A stretch of 64,000 nt of DNA from Blasia pusilla (Eukaryota > Marchantiophyta > Marchantiopsida > Blasiales): NCBI GenBank assembly GCA_050084515.1, contig CM114271.1:9052001-9116000 (forward strand), written 5' to 3'. Positions 40,736 through 52,555 of this stretch are shown here, piece by piece; position 1 is the first letter of the stretch; each line of letters begins with the position of its first letter. Below the pieces are notes generated by a model, which saw nothing but the letters and a program-made list of their open reading frames with translations, did no database searches and was not told the origin of the DNA. A program made the translations under genes and the position numbers.

Positions 40736-42032
40736 TGTAATGTACAAGAAGTTAAATAATTGATCTTTTTACAATAATTTAATGAGTTTGATCCCCAAGA
40801 GGATCACGATTATGTGAAAAGAGAGTTCAAGATGACTTTATCTTGCAATAGTTGTACTTAAGTGTTTACAATTCTGATTCAATCACTTATCAGTGTATTC
40901 TTCTCTCTATTAGTACCAATATTTCTTTCCTCGATTCTCTCCAGTGGAATTGAAATCACGCTCAGATGGATCTTCACTCAACATCAAAGAACCTCAAAGA
41001 GACCTGAACAAGAAGCTGACTTCTCCTACTTTTGGAACTCAATCCGTCTAGGCAGGCTACTCTCTGTCAAACAGATTTCTTACAACTCCGTGTTGATTAT
41101 TCTAATGATGGAAGTGTTCTCCTGATTCACTCTTCACTCTGCAAACCCAATAAGAATCTCAGACATAGGCATCGTGCATCAGAATGAAGAAATGAATGCT
41201 TTACTACTCCATCAAGAATTAGAAAGCTTCAAAGTGTTATACAAGCTCGAGAGAGTACTACTCCCTTGCTCGGACCATCCCTACAACATATGGACTTCGT
41301 GAAAGAATGATGATGATAGCTACTTTCATGCTTCTTAAATATCTTCCGAGGCAGTATTAGGTCCAAAGATCTGAAGCATCTCTTACGAATCTAGTGTCTA
41401 TTGAGAGTTTATAACTACCTTAATCTACGGTTCTCTTATCTTTTCCTATGACCGCTATGAATCCGCTGAGCATAACTGTCCTAACTTCCTATCTGGTCCA
41501 AAAAATCATGCCTCTTCCTAGTCTAACTACTCTAACGATGTTTTGCTTGAAATCACTTCGAGTCTTAGCTTTGCTTCGCTGCTAAGTCTGGACTTCTTCT
41601 TCTTCCCTTGAGGACGAAGCTCTTCCTAAGGACGAAGCGCTGCATTCTTCGCTCTTGTTCCAGATGCTTTGTTCTTCGTGCTTCGCTGAAGAGCGAAGTA
41701 ATTCTTCCTCTTCTTCTTCATCGAGCTTCGTTCAAGAGCAAAGCACTTCATAAACGGGTTCTTAATAAGGATTTGTTGTCTTTTCCAAGCTTCGCTCTTA
41801 GTTTTTAGACTTCGTTACCGTATTTCCATCTCCTCTAAGGCAAATCCTTGATTTTCCACCTCTCTGCCTTGTCCTAGGAGCTTTGTGATCAATTTCAATA
41901 TAACTCATTCTTCCAATTTCACAAACATAATATCTAAAAAAATCTTATATGTACAATCTTCACTTCATAGAATTTGTATTCCTTGAATCAAAATGTATAA
42001 ATCTCTAAAAGTAAAAAATTGTGGGTATCACA
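40736..42032 (+). mobile_element. Solo LTR family 1 with perfect target-site duplication
   Basis: 1297 bp, TGTAATGTACAAG ... GTGGGTATCACA. AAGAT is present on both sides (40731-40735 and 42033-42037). The host integrase frame resumes afterwards (VAKYVKTCMTC). No internal region remains. It provides the reference for the LTR 1 fragments at 1205-1486, 15135-15654 and 20011-20178. Confidence 0.92.
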
Positions 42033-42631
42033 AAGATGTTGCTAAATATGTAAAGACTTGCATGACTTGTTAGGAAAACACAATTTCTTATGCGAAGAAA
42101 CAAGGCTTACTTCATCCTTTTATGATTCTTGAAGGACCTTTGCAAAGTATAAGCATGGATTTCATTACGAGTCTTCCAGGGTTTGAGAGAAACAATGCTA
42201 TACTTGTGATTTTTGATTCATCAAGTTGGGGAAGTTTGTGCCAAAGGTAGAGTCCGCAACGGCCTACACGACTTCTCGACTATTCCTGGATGGCAAGTGG
42301 CTAAGCATGGATGAGTACTACTACAACTCAACCAAGCATTATGCAACTAGAGAATCTCCGTTTCTTCTTGCGTATGACGAGAACGAGAAGGGCCTCTTGA
42401 CTTGGCCCTTCCGAAGGGCGCTACATCGGCACACACCCGACAAGTAACGACGGAAAGTTTTTTAGTGGAGATGCAAGAATGACAAGAGCGAGCGAGAAGA
42501 AGTTTTGCCAAGGCTCAACTAAGGTATGTTAAGCATGCTAACAAGAGTCGGTGCCAAGTGAGTTTCTAAGTAGAGGAGCAAGTGTGGTTGAGTGTAAGGA
42601 ATCTCACTCTTCCAAAGGGTTTGTCTGCAAA
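42033..42631 (+). pseudogene. Gypsy integrase fragment (element G3)
   Basis: Reads VAKYVKTCMTC (end of the HHCC zinc finger), GLLHPFMILEGPLQSISMDF and ITSLPGFERNNAILVIFD with the first catalytic Asp, then KFVPKVESATAYTT. A deletion at about 42270 removes the rest of the DDE core. The frame continues YYYNSTKHYATRESPFLLAY and a shifted stretch ending LPKGLSAN at the LTR 2 insertion. Confidence 0.8.
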
Positions 42632-43655
42632 TATCGCAACCCTCATGACCAAACACACACCAAATAGACGTCAAGCAAAACATCAACACTTTAGTGTGCT
42701 CACGCTACAATGATTGCGCTTTGAAGAGATCTCTTGGAAAAGCCCAAGAGACAAAACACACAAGAGAGTTTTTGTGTTTCATGCATTTATGGTGGTGACC
42801 AAGAAACCTGAACCAAACTAGAACCAAGACATGAGATGAGTTGACTCTAGGAAAGTTGGTTGCCAAAGAGGTAAGAACCAGATTTGGAACGCGACTAGCT
42901 TTTGGGGATTTTGATCGTGTTTCAGACCATAATGTTAAGTCCTAAGATGCATTTAGGACAAGTAAGAAGGCGTTGGAAAGCTTATGCCGAGAAAATTACA
43001 ACACACCAAAGATCTCAAAAAAACTCAAGCAAAGCTTGAGATATTTTCCGAAAATGACTATAAGAGGAATCGGGTGAGGGCCAATTTGAGGGACCCGACT
43101 ATCTTTCCCTAAATTTAGGGGGGCAAAGATCCTTAGAAGTACTAGTAAGGGGGAGTATCCCCAAGGATTCTTGGAACCTAAATCCCACTTTGAGTGCCAA
43201 ACGATGTCTCAAGGGCACGGGATGGAACGGGAGTTTGGCGTTGGAACTCGAAACCCAAACCCGATCCAAGGAGTGGATTTTGTAAGCCACACTTGGATTC
43301 CAACCCGAGACTCATTTTTGTGAGTTGCGGTTAGGGACTCATTGGATGTCCATTGGAAATTTGGGACCGCCAGGCGTGCAAACGCCATTTGAGGTTCCTG
43401 AATTGACCAGAAAGTATGTCCCAAGTCTTGAGAGACTTGCATGTGTTGTAAACTATGAAACTAGGAAGGTTGAGCTTGATGAGAGGCGGAGTCGAGAACT
43501 CGGAAAGGTAGAACGATGATTGACCCAGACTCGACTAACGTGAGTGCGTGTTTGGGTGCAGATCAAGATTGAGAGCGTGTCCTTCTAAATGCACGCTTCC
43601 GTAACACTAAAGATTTACGCTCAAGGAGAGTAGGCTCGAGAGTAGGCGCACGACA
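42632..43655 (+). mobile_element. Solo LTR family 2 in the integrase of G3
   Basis: 1024 bp, starting TATCGCAACC and ending GCGCACGACA. It is flanked by GCAAA (42627-42631) and TCAAA (43656-43660), a 5-bp target duplication with one mismatch. The integrase C-terminal domain resumes right after it (SAKYVGPYVIKAKPFEDMC). Sense orientation is plus. Confidence 0.82.
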
Positions 43656-43880
43656 TCAAAGTTGTCAGCCAAGTATGTTGGACCATATGTGATCAAGGCA
43701 AAGCCGTTTGAGGATATGTGTATATTGGAGCTACCACAAGAGTTCAAGATTCCCTCGACTTTCCATGTGTCATTATTGAAGAAGTTTCTTCAAGATAAAT
43801 TACCGCCAAAGTGGAGAATAGAGTTGAGACCACAACCGGTCATTGCAAATGAGGAACCAAAGTTTGAGGTACAGTTCTGA
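43656..43880 (+). pseudogene. Gypsy integrase C-terminal domain (element G3)
   Basis: SAKYVGPYVIKAKPFEDMC, ILELPQEFKIPSTFHVSLLK and KFLQDKLPPKW are the C-terminal 'GPY' and chromo-like segment of Gypsy integrases. The frame stops at 43880, where homology switches to a minus-strand Gypsy remnant. Confidence 0.85.
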
Positions 43881-45662
43881 TGTAGCCCTCCTCCAAGAGC
43901 TCACTTAATTGCTTGCTCGACTCATCAAGTTTTTCTTGACTCAATCTGTATGGGGCCCTTGAAGGTGGTTGAGACCCTAGGATGACCTCTATCTTATGAT
44001 TGAGTGCCCTATGCGGTGGCAACTCATTCGGAAGCTCATTCGTCAAGACATCACCAAATTCCTTTACTACTCTCTGAAGCAGGTATGGGCATCTCCTCAA
44101 AGATGAGTCTTGATCTCCATGTGTCTCACTTGTAGTCTCCTCCACTTGTCTACTCAAACAGAGAAACCCATCTTCTAGTTCGGTCAAACTCCTCCTTGTA
44201 ATGGCGTTCACCAACTCCTTTTTCACGGGAACCGTACAAACCAATCTCATCTGTAACCATTTTCCTTTCACTAAGACGCTCAACCTCAATGGACTTTGTC
44301 ATAGCTCCACCTCACACACATCCAAGAATGTCTTCCCCCGGACTCCATCAATTCTATCCATCTTGCACACAATGAAATTCTCCTTCAAGTTGAATACTCC
44401 GCATCCAAAGGTTAGTCCCATGATTACCCCTAAAGTTCGATGAGACTTGCCTCAAGAAAAGCCTACTCAGATGGATTTGCCTGCCTTAGTGGTTGACAAA
44501 CCCAACTCCTTTACGATTCTCAGACTCGAGAAGGAGTGCAAAGCACTTATATCAACGAGCAACATCACATCACATCGCGATCAACAATCTTGGATCTTAG
44601 ATACACCAAATTGGCCGTCCTCTTGGTGACTTGAAGGGATGTCTCCAAACCTCTCATCGACAAGTGCTTAGCAGCAAACGCAATCATACTCCCATTACTA
44701 ACCTTCAGCTTTGAGTATCCTTTTGCCATATGCCCAAGTTTGCCACAATTGTAGCGTATTACCTTGCCGTTTCCCAACTTTGGGTATTGCCCTCCCTCCG
44801 GCTTTGCTGTTGGGGTAAGAGACTCCCCTTGGTCATACTCACCCCACTCCAAAACCGCTTGGATGCCCCCTTGTTTTTTGGTAACTTAGAAAAACTTTTC
44901 TGCTCGACCTTAAGGGACTTTGGAATTGGACCTCATCGTCCCCTATCCGCTCCGCCGGCTTCAAAAGTTCTGCGCACGTCTTTGGTTGCTCTGGTAGGAA
45001 GAGGTCCTTTTCTATGTTAGGCTTAAGTCCACAGAAGAAGATCACCTTCTTCGCAAACTCATCCATCTTTGGAAGCGAGTTCATTTTCGCATTGAACTCC
45101 CGCACATAAGTGCTAAGAGACCCACTTTGACGCAGCCGTACGAACTCTGCGCCATCACGAAACTCCTTGTACTCCGAAGCAAATTGGTTGCCAAACAACA
45201 CCTTGAACTCCTCCCAACTCATAGATGTTCCAAGGCCTAGATGTTCTCTGCGATGAGCCATCCACCATTGGAGTGTGTGATCCTTTAGGAAGGGAACCTC
45301 CATGGTCAACTTGTCTTGCTCTTCTTCCCTTTGTGCCTCAAAGTAAAGTAACAGTTCTATCAAGAACTCGTCCACCTTCTTAGACCACCCCATTTCCTTG
45401 AATGGCGTTGGAAAATTTGTCTCACAAAGCTTCTTGTTGAAGCTAGAAGGTCTGTCCGACTCGAGCCCAAAAATCCGCTTACTCTGCTAGGACATCTGCT
45501 CAATCATCAACTTCGTCAAGTCCATCATTTGGACATACAGCGTCGGGTCACTTGAGTTTGGAAGCGAAGGCCTCGTGGAAGGATTCCCATGTGGGACATC
45601 CTCATGAATAAAGCTTGGAACCTCAAATATCAACATCTCCTCCTCTGGCTCTTAGTCCGACA
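43881..45662 (-). pseudogene. Gypsy gag and protease remnant, inverted (element G4)
   Basis: From ATG 45662 on the minus strand: gag (KKVDEFLIELLLYFEAQREE, HTLQWWMAHRREHLGLGTSM, SGSLSTYVREFNAKMNSL, KKVIFFCGLKPNIEKDLFLP), a knuckle with its first and last Cys mutated (YNCGKLGHMAKGY), protease region (DRIDGVRGKTFLDVCEVEL-like), then VVKEFGDVLTNELPNELPPH and SRAPYRLSQEKLDESSKQL at the RT start. It ends at 43881 against the tail of G3, in opposite orientation. The same family as G2 and G3. Confidence 0.82.
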
Positions 45663-46674
45663 TCGGTTCGTCTCCCAGCTTTAGTCGCACTAGGAGGAAT
45701 ATGGTGCTTTTAGCACTAAGTCACTTACAACTAAAGGTCAATAGCACTAAAATACAACTACATGTAACTTAAGTGGCCTATGTGGCAGACTGTAGTATCA
45801 CTTCGTTACTAAGAATGACTAAAGGGTGTGACATGGTTTTTCTTATTATAATTGATAAAATAAAATTCTTATAAATTGATGACATATCATTATAAAATGA
45901 CTAGATTAGTGCAAAATAATTAACATGTGGCACTTATGATAGAAATTAACTAATAAAAAAAGAAATTTTAATCCATAATAAGGCATGTGAAAATAAGACT
46001 AGAATAATTATTCCAAGTTGGCGTATGAGACCCTAATTAATTATGCCACAATATTTGATATTTTTCCTCCTTCCTATTTGCAATGTGTGATTTTTCCCGC
46101 AATCTTGGATCCCTTTTCCCGCGTGCACAAGCTATAGGTTAAATCGAGGTTCTTGAGAGCCGCTTGAAGAAGCACTAGCGCGCCGTAATGTAAGTGGAGG
46201 TGAGGTGGATGAGTGCCACTTGCTATTGTTGTAAGATCAATGCAATTGTTGGAGTAAGATCAATGCAAGCGCCAGAGTAGGACAAGACGAGAGCAAGAGG
46301 AGTGGTCGCAAGAGTTGAGGTGAGGAGCGGCAAAAGCAAGTTGTTATTAGGTGTTGTTGTGATATCGTTGTTGTTGTTTGCATTTTGTTCTTCATGGCGC
46401 ATGAAATGGAGGACATAGGACTTCCAAGATGAGGGGAATAAGAAGGTGTACATTGGCAAGTTGGAATAAAATCTCTTGGCATTTGACACTTCATTGAATC
46501 TACTATCAAGACCTTTGGGTTCACAAGAAAAAATGTGGATATGGTGGTGGCATGGTGGGAGCATGGGGTGACAGATGCCGCCAAGATTGCTATCGGTAGG
46601 AAATTGATAGTATGCGGCACAATCGTCAAATGGTGGTCCTTGGAACTCAAGGCCATTGCCAAATGAATGAAAGT
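45663..46674. other. Unassigned sequence
   Basis: Contains 45690-46200 without features and, on the minus strand, a frame at 46223-46674 (GLEFQGPPFDDCAAYYQF, HHIHIFSCEPKGLDSRFN, SSWKSYVLHFMRHEEQ) that I do not recognise. The last part is low-complexity Asn/Thr/Leu. The LTR 3 copy at 46675 cuts it. Confidence 0.35.
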
Positions 46675-48167
46675 TGTAGTGCCCATGTTTTTGAAATTTT
46701 GACAGAAAGATCAAGTTTTGTACACAAGTCTTCCTTGAGCAAGGATTAAAGACTCAAGACCGGAAGTAAAGAGCCTTACTTTACTGAAATTGTGTGAAGA
46801 GTGACTGACAGAACTCTGACGAGAGGATAAGAGATGTCAAGAGATTAAGGATTGTCTTGGAAGAGTGATAATTGTGTAAAAGAGGGAAAAGAAGCTAGAA
46901 GAAGAAGTATGGATGCTTCGTAATAAAAGACCGCAGTAAGAACAGTAGTGAAGACTATCGACAAAGACTAGGAAAAGCTTCTTTATAAAGAAGACTGAAG
47001 ATAGTCTTTGGGCGAAGAGTGGGTACAAAGAACAAAGAGCAAAGACCCAAGAGCAAAGACTAAGAACTCTAAGAAGGAAGAGGAAGAAGTAGAAGAAGTT
47101 AAAGAGTCTTTAGGAAGTGGAAAAGTGTATTAAGAATAGAGATAGAAAGATAGGAAATGTTTTGAAGGCATTGGAGTTAAAGAAAGTAGAAAGGAGGACT
47201 CTTTGCGGCGGCGGAAGGATAAGAGTCTTTGCGCGAAGATAGGATCGTGAAGATAAGACTACAAAGACTGCGATGAGCACGAAGACTGTGAAGATTGAAT
47301 CGTCGCGGAAGTTTCTGTAGCCAAAATTGGAAGTACGCAGCGGTTAAGAGGGAGCAGAAATGAAACGCCAAGGCAACCAACCGACTTAGGAAGGTGGAGG
47401 GTTGGAGAATTTGAATAGAGTAGGTTAGGATTGGTAGTTAGAAATCTAGATTAGAATAGGAAGATCAATCAGAAATTGTAAAGACTATTTAAAGAGTAAA
47501 TCTAAAGAAGAAGGGATCATTCCCTTGTGTCTTGAATTCCCCAATACTGTTCCGTGTATCTCGAGTTTACCAACAGTCTTGGTGGGTTGTGTAAGAAGTT
47601 GTATTGAGGGATGATCCAAGCTGAAGAGTCTTTTACTTTCGAAGCTTGTAATACTTTTCTAGTTCTTTCCACTCTTTGATGCAGAAGAAGAGTCTTCTCT
47701 CATTCTTTTTGATGTGCGTAGTTGAGTGTGCAGTCTTATTGGGCTGCAGTAGAGATGAGAGTTGAGTCTTGTAGTTTCAGAATTCCAGAAGATAATCAGG
47801 AAGAAGCGTAGGAAAGTTGTTAGACAGTGAGTAACCTGCCATGATAGATTTAGTTTTGAAAGTAAGGTGAAGCGCCATTCTTGAGGTCTCTTTGAGGTCT
47901 TTGTGGAGCTACGTTATTCAAGATTCGCAAGAGTCTTCGTGTGCACTTGAGATGAGTCTTTTCTGAGAGGAAAGAAAAAAAACCTTTTATTCTTTTGTAC
48001 TTGTAAGACAGTGTTGTCGTTGTTAGTGAAGCATTTTAGTGAAGAAGGAGTTTATTCTTGATATTCTTTATAAAACCTCTCTTTACTCAGGAAACAATGG
48101 TCTCTTGGGAACAAACTTAGTACTTTGCGATAGAAAGAGTATCTTTTTCCTAGAGTTGTACATTACA
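46675..48167 (-). mobile_element. LTR family 3, complete (probably solo)
   Basis: 1493 bp. On the minus strand TGTAATGTACAACTCTAGG ... AAACATGGGCACTACA. It matches 23185-24737 throughout, with several indels. Flanks are AAAGT (46670-46674) and GAAGC (48168-48172), a poor duplication match (3 of 5). No internal region is seen. Confidence 0.8.
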
Positions 48168-48850
48168 GAAGCTTATGTAAAATGTGCCAAAGCCAAGCAC
48201 AATGCATCCTTATGGGCGAAATATGTGGCCTTGTGTAAGGAAACATGTCTTCTCGTGCGCATGCACAAGAAGAAATTGAACCAGACGACATACTCATCCA
48301 TCAATGAGAATTTCGCTGAGAATAAGAAAAAAATTTGGATGGAAGTGCAAAAATTGAGCAAGGCCATGGATAAAAATGATGTAAAGGCCCTGAAGAGAAA
48401 AGACGGTGGAATGGTGACTACTGATAAAAAAATCCGACATGTGTTGGAAGACCTTTACAAGGAGTTAGGAAGGAAGCCCCCTCGGCCATCCCTTGAAGAG
48501 CAAAACTTTGAGAGAGTGGTGGAGGATTTTATTAAGATACAACATGAGAAGGTAGATGATGAGGTTGAGTTGGGCAACCCATATAACAATTGGTTATCCG
48601 TGGCTGAGGTGGGAGCATCGCTATCCTAAAGAGTTGATGGGGAAAACTTGGACACAAAGAAGACCCTAAAAGGAGGCCAAATCTTGAACGAAAAAGGTTC
48701 AAGAGATTGTGCAAGCAACCAAGCTCCCAGCAGGGCCTGAACTGTGGGAGCAAGATGAGAAAGCATTTGTGGATACCATAACCAAAGTAGTGGGCAAAAA
48801 CTCAAAGCAGAACAACATGGAGGAAGCCATGAAAATGTCTTACCTCTCTC
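48168..48850 (+). pseudogene. Unrecognised coding fragment
   Basis: Downstream of the LTR 3 end the frame reads YVKCAKAKHNASLWAKYVAL, EVQKLSKAMDKNDVKALKRK, DGGMVTTDKKIRHVLEDLYK and FERVVEDFIKIQHEKVDDE. The 'dGgmvttdkkI..vledlYkel' rhythm resembles the linker before LINE reverse transcriptases, but no RT motif follows. A retrotransposon fragment is possible; I am not sure. Confidence 0.3.
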
Positions 48851-49088
48851 TCTCTAGATGATATATCCGGAGAAGGCAGAATTGAAGAACTATTTTCGGG
48901 GAAACCCTTGCTTGGGAACTGCACTCAAGTTCAAGTTTAAGATCGGGTAGATCCCCTTGAACCATAAGTAGGATGGGAATACAAATAAACTCTTGCGCCT
49001 TGTGTGACGATGGGGACAAAACCTCTAGTCATTACTTGTTCTCCTACGCAAAATTCACAACACATATAGCAAGAGCATATGTTGATAT

Positions 49089-50277
49089 TGTGAAGTACCC
49101 ACGTTTTTGAAATTTTGACAGATTGAGCATTTTTTCTACACAATTGTAGTGAAGTCTTCCTTGAGTGAAGACTAAAGACTCAATACCGGAAGTAAAGACG
49201 TATACTTTACCAAAATTGTGTGAGAACATGGAATAACATAACTCTAATGAAAGGAAAAGAGATAGTAAGAGATTAAGGACTGTCTTGGAAAAGAGTGATA
49301 ATTGTGTAAAAGTAGGAAAAGAAGGGAAAAGAAGCTAGAATAAGAAGCGCGAGTACTTTGCAAGGAAGATCGCAGTAGGAATAGTGGTGAAGACTGTCAA
49401 CGAAGACTAGAAAAAGATTCTTTGCAAAAGAAGACTTAAGGGAGTCTTTGTGCAAAGACTGGGTACAAAGAACGAAGACCCAAGGCCCAAGAGCAAAGCC
49501 TAAGAACTCTAAGAAGGAAGAGGAATTAAAGAGTCTTCATAAAAAGCGGAAAGGTGTAGGAAGTATAGGAATAGAAAGAGAAAGAATGTTTTGGAAGAAA
49601 GCGGAAGGAAAGAAAAGTTGGAGGACTCTTTGCAATGGCATTAGGATAAGAGTCTTTGCGAAGATATGATCGTAAAGATAGGACTGCGAAGACTGTTAAG
49701 ACTGAACCGTCGTGACAGTTCCGGAAGCCGGATATGAAGAGGTGCAGCGGTTAAAAAAGAAGCAGATCTGAAATGCCAGGTTAACCAACCGACTTAGGAA
49801 GATGAAGGGTTGGAGAATCTGAAACGAGGAGGGTAGGATTATCAGTTAGAAATCTAGAGTAGAATAGGAAGATCAATCAGGAATTGTAAGAGACTATTTA
49901 AAGAATATAGCAGAAGAACAAAGGGTCATTCCCTTGTATCTTGAGTTTCCGAGTAGTCTTGGTGGGTTGTGTAAGGAGTTCTTTGGGGATGATCCAAGCC
50001 AAAGAGTCTTGTACCCTTGGAAGCTTGTAATGCTTTCTAGTTTTTTCCACTCTTTGATGCAGTTGAAGTGTCTTCTCTCATGCTTTCTAATGTGTGGAGT
50101 TGAGTGTAAAACCTTATTAGGCTGCAGTAGGGATGAGAGTTGAGTCTGTTGATTACAAGATTCCAGAAGATAATCATGAAGAGCATAGGAAATTTTTTAG
50201 ACAGTGGATAACCTACCATGACAGATTCAATTATAAAAGTAGGATGAGCCGCTCATTCTTGAGGTCTCTTAGAATTG
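49089..50277 (-). mobile_element. LTR family 3, truncated
   Basis: Begins (minus-strand 3' end) at TGTGAAGTACCCACG and parallels 46675-47900. Its minus-strand 5' end is lost at about 50277, exactly where the palindrome-bearing promoter region of family copy 3 starts. Confidence 0.75.
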
Positions 50278-50282
50278 TCTTT

Positions 50283-50900
50283 GCAACCCGTCGGACTCCG
50301 ACGGGTTGCAAAGCCACGGAATCTGACCGCTTAGCGAATCTTTGAAATCTAACTATTTGCAACCCAATGGAGTTTGACTTGCAACCTGTTGGAGTCCGAC
50401 AAGTTGCGTTTAGGTTGGGGAACTTGGCCACCTTCGTCCTTGCAACCCATCAGAGATGTATAGGTTGCACGTCGTGCAAACCGTCGGAGTCCGTTGAGTT
50501 CCATGGGATTCTCGGTCGGTACCCTTGCCCTTGCAAACGGTCTTATTCCGTCAGGTTGCACAATGGTCGCTTCTTCCTTGCAACCCGTCGGAATCGGGTT
50601 GCACAAGGAGCTTGGATGGATTTCCTACAATGAGTGAATTGTGCAACCCGTCGGACTCCGACGGGTTGCACGGGGACCTCGCCTCGATCTCCCTTGTTGA
50701 GGGAACTGTGCAACCCGTCGGAGATCGAGTGGTTGCACGGGGACCTCGCCTTGATGTCCCATGATGAGGGAAGCTTGCAACCCGTCAGAGTACGACACCT
50801 TGCTTGGGGACCTCGCCTTGATGTCCCACAACGAGGGAAGCGTGCAACTAGTTGGAGTCGGACGTGTTGCATGTACGATGAGTCCGACGGGTTGCACGTT
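50283..50900 (+). repeat. Promoter-proximal palindrome array (copy 3)
   Basis: Palindromes at 50283-50309 (perfect), 50381, 50442, 50476, 50533 and about 50580. A regular block starts at 50643, 50710, 50777 and 50844, with exactly 67 bp between starts. A half copy follows at 50878-50897. In the regular block the spacers share GGGGACCTCGCC, CGATCTCCC or TGATGTCCC, and GAGGGAA. The array lies directly upstream of the promoter of exon D1. Confidence 0.85.
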
Positions 50901-50941
50901 TCCCACATGCAATGCATCATAACAGCCGACGTCGCGGTCGG

Positions 50942-50992
50942 TCCAACGGTTCCCACTAACCAACGGTTAGCTCAACGGCTCAAAAAGTATAT
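50942..50992 (+). promoter_or_regulatory. AACGG sites and TATA-like box upstream of D1 (copy 3)
   Basis: TCCAACGGTTC (50942-50952) and ACCAACGGTTA (50959-50969) each match 10 of 11 positions of the MSA consensus YCYAACGGYYA. A third AACGG follows. AAAAAGTATATC places TATAT at 50988-50992, about 350 bp before the ancestral ATG. The order is the same as in copies 2 and 4. Confidence 0.45.
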
Positions 50993-51343
50993 CAGGCACA
51001 GATTTTGCTCATTTTCCTTTTTCATTCTGCAATTTTAGTTGAAGCTCCATCGACGAGTCCTCTGTGCAATTGAGGTCCCCAGGTCTGCTGAACATGTCGA
51101 TTACTCAAAGCCCTTTGCTGGAAGGTAATGACGCTCCAAGACACAACGCTTTGAGAGTTGGGTAAGAGGCAATGATGCTTCAAGAGGCGTGGTAAGAGGC
51201 AATGACGCTTTAAGAAATGATGGTTTGAGAGTTGGGCTTAGGCAATCGATCAATGATTCAAGAGTTCTGGCAATCGATCGGATTTTAGGAGTGCACAAGT
51301 ACAAATAACATTGACGAGGAAGAAGACCTTACCAACATGCACA

Positions 51344-51982
51344 ATGAAGAGGAAGTAAACACAAGCAATGAAGGTTGGAAGCGTCACTCCCAAGTCCATC
51401 AGGACTCCTGTGTTGCGAGCTCCTAGCCCTCGCTCGGCGGCAAAAATTAGGCAACAAGAAATAGAGGATCGGGAGAGGGAAGCAGAAATGCACATGCAAG
51501 AGGTTGTGGCAAAGCTTGCTTTGGAGGAGCTTGCAAGGAAGAACGCGGAGGCTGAGTCATCAAAGGCCTAGGAGAAAAGAGTCATGGACAAGAAGCGAGA
51601 GAAGAAGCGTCTCGATGCCTCCATCAGGAGAGTAGAATTAGCGAAAGCGCAGAGGGAAAAATCTATCTCCGTGTAAGAAAGCCCCGCCTGTCCAATGGAC
51701 AACGTTGAGATGGAGGATATGTCCCCGATGAGGTCTGGGGACACGATGAACTTAAAATTGGTTGAGGAAACCGCAAAAGTTCAAGAGACGGATGAGGAGG
51801 TCATGAGGACAGCAAGTGTGGAGATGGTGGACATCTCTAAAGAAGCAAAAGAAGAGTCGTCATCGTCATTGAGCTCGATGGAAGAAATCAACCTTTATTG
51901 CATCAATGAATTTCATGTGGACTTGCCACATGTTGTCCGAGAGCAGCTAGCCGGCATGGACACCAACCCTATTTTGGAGCGG
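51344..51982 (+). pseudogene. Exon D1 (copy 3)
   Basis: The ancestral ATG at 51344 aligns with the starts of copies 2 and 4, but codon 5 is a TAA. A downstream ATG at 51368 stays in frame (MKVGSVTPKSIRTPVL). Then come the charged stretch RQQEIEDREREAEMHMQEV, two more stops, and DEEVMRTASVEMVDISKEAK, INLYCINEFHVDLPHVV and NPILERV at a GTAAGT donor (51983). Confidence 0.65.
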
Positions 51983-52084
51983 GTAAGTAGACAATGATAT
52001 ATCTGAATTCGCATTCTCAATTCCTTTCTTAATCAACAAAATCTGAAAAAGTAGCTTATTGGCATTCCTCGCCATTGTGGCAAG

Positions 52085-52555
52085 TTGTTGAGGAGATGTT
52101 AGTGGTGGATGGTCACAAGTCCCTAAGAATTCCACTAGGTTGATTGCGGACCATGGAGTTTTTCCATGAAATCAGTCAAACGAGGATATCACAAAGCTGA
52201 AGCAGTCGGTTACGACGGCATCCTACATCGACAACTTCCCTCCGTTCTTTATTCAGCCTTATGATGAAAATGGAATGCAGGCTCTGGTGATAGAAGAACA
52301 CTTGGAAGCCTTGGACACATTCTAGAGGATCAGAGACGAGGAATTCATAAGAGCTATTGAAGGAACGCAATGCAGCTGGATGCGGAACCTCTACTTCTTC
52401 ATATGGGATGGGAACCACAAATACATGGCATGGTCACAATTTGTTGAGGAGCGCCCAAATTCATTAGAGGCGCATTTCTACGTGAGGGCAGTCGTCCTCC
52501 ATCCATTTCCGCATCACATGGCAATGGTCGAGATGGAAATGCATTCCATGAATGC
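52085..52555 (+). pseudogene. Exon D2 (copy 3), ParB/Srx-like domain
   Basis: Reads SYIDNFPPFFIQPYDENG in a partly shifted frame, then FIRAIEGTQCSWMRNLYFFI, WDGNHKYMAWSQFVEERPNS, HFYVRAVVLHPFPHHMAMVE. The signature is DGNHK instead of DGNHR in this copy. It ends at a GTAAGT donor (52556). The acceptor reads GGCAAG rather than CAG. Stops and frame changes make it a pseudogene. Confidence 0.6.
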
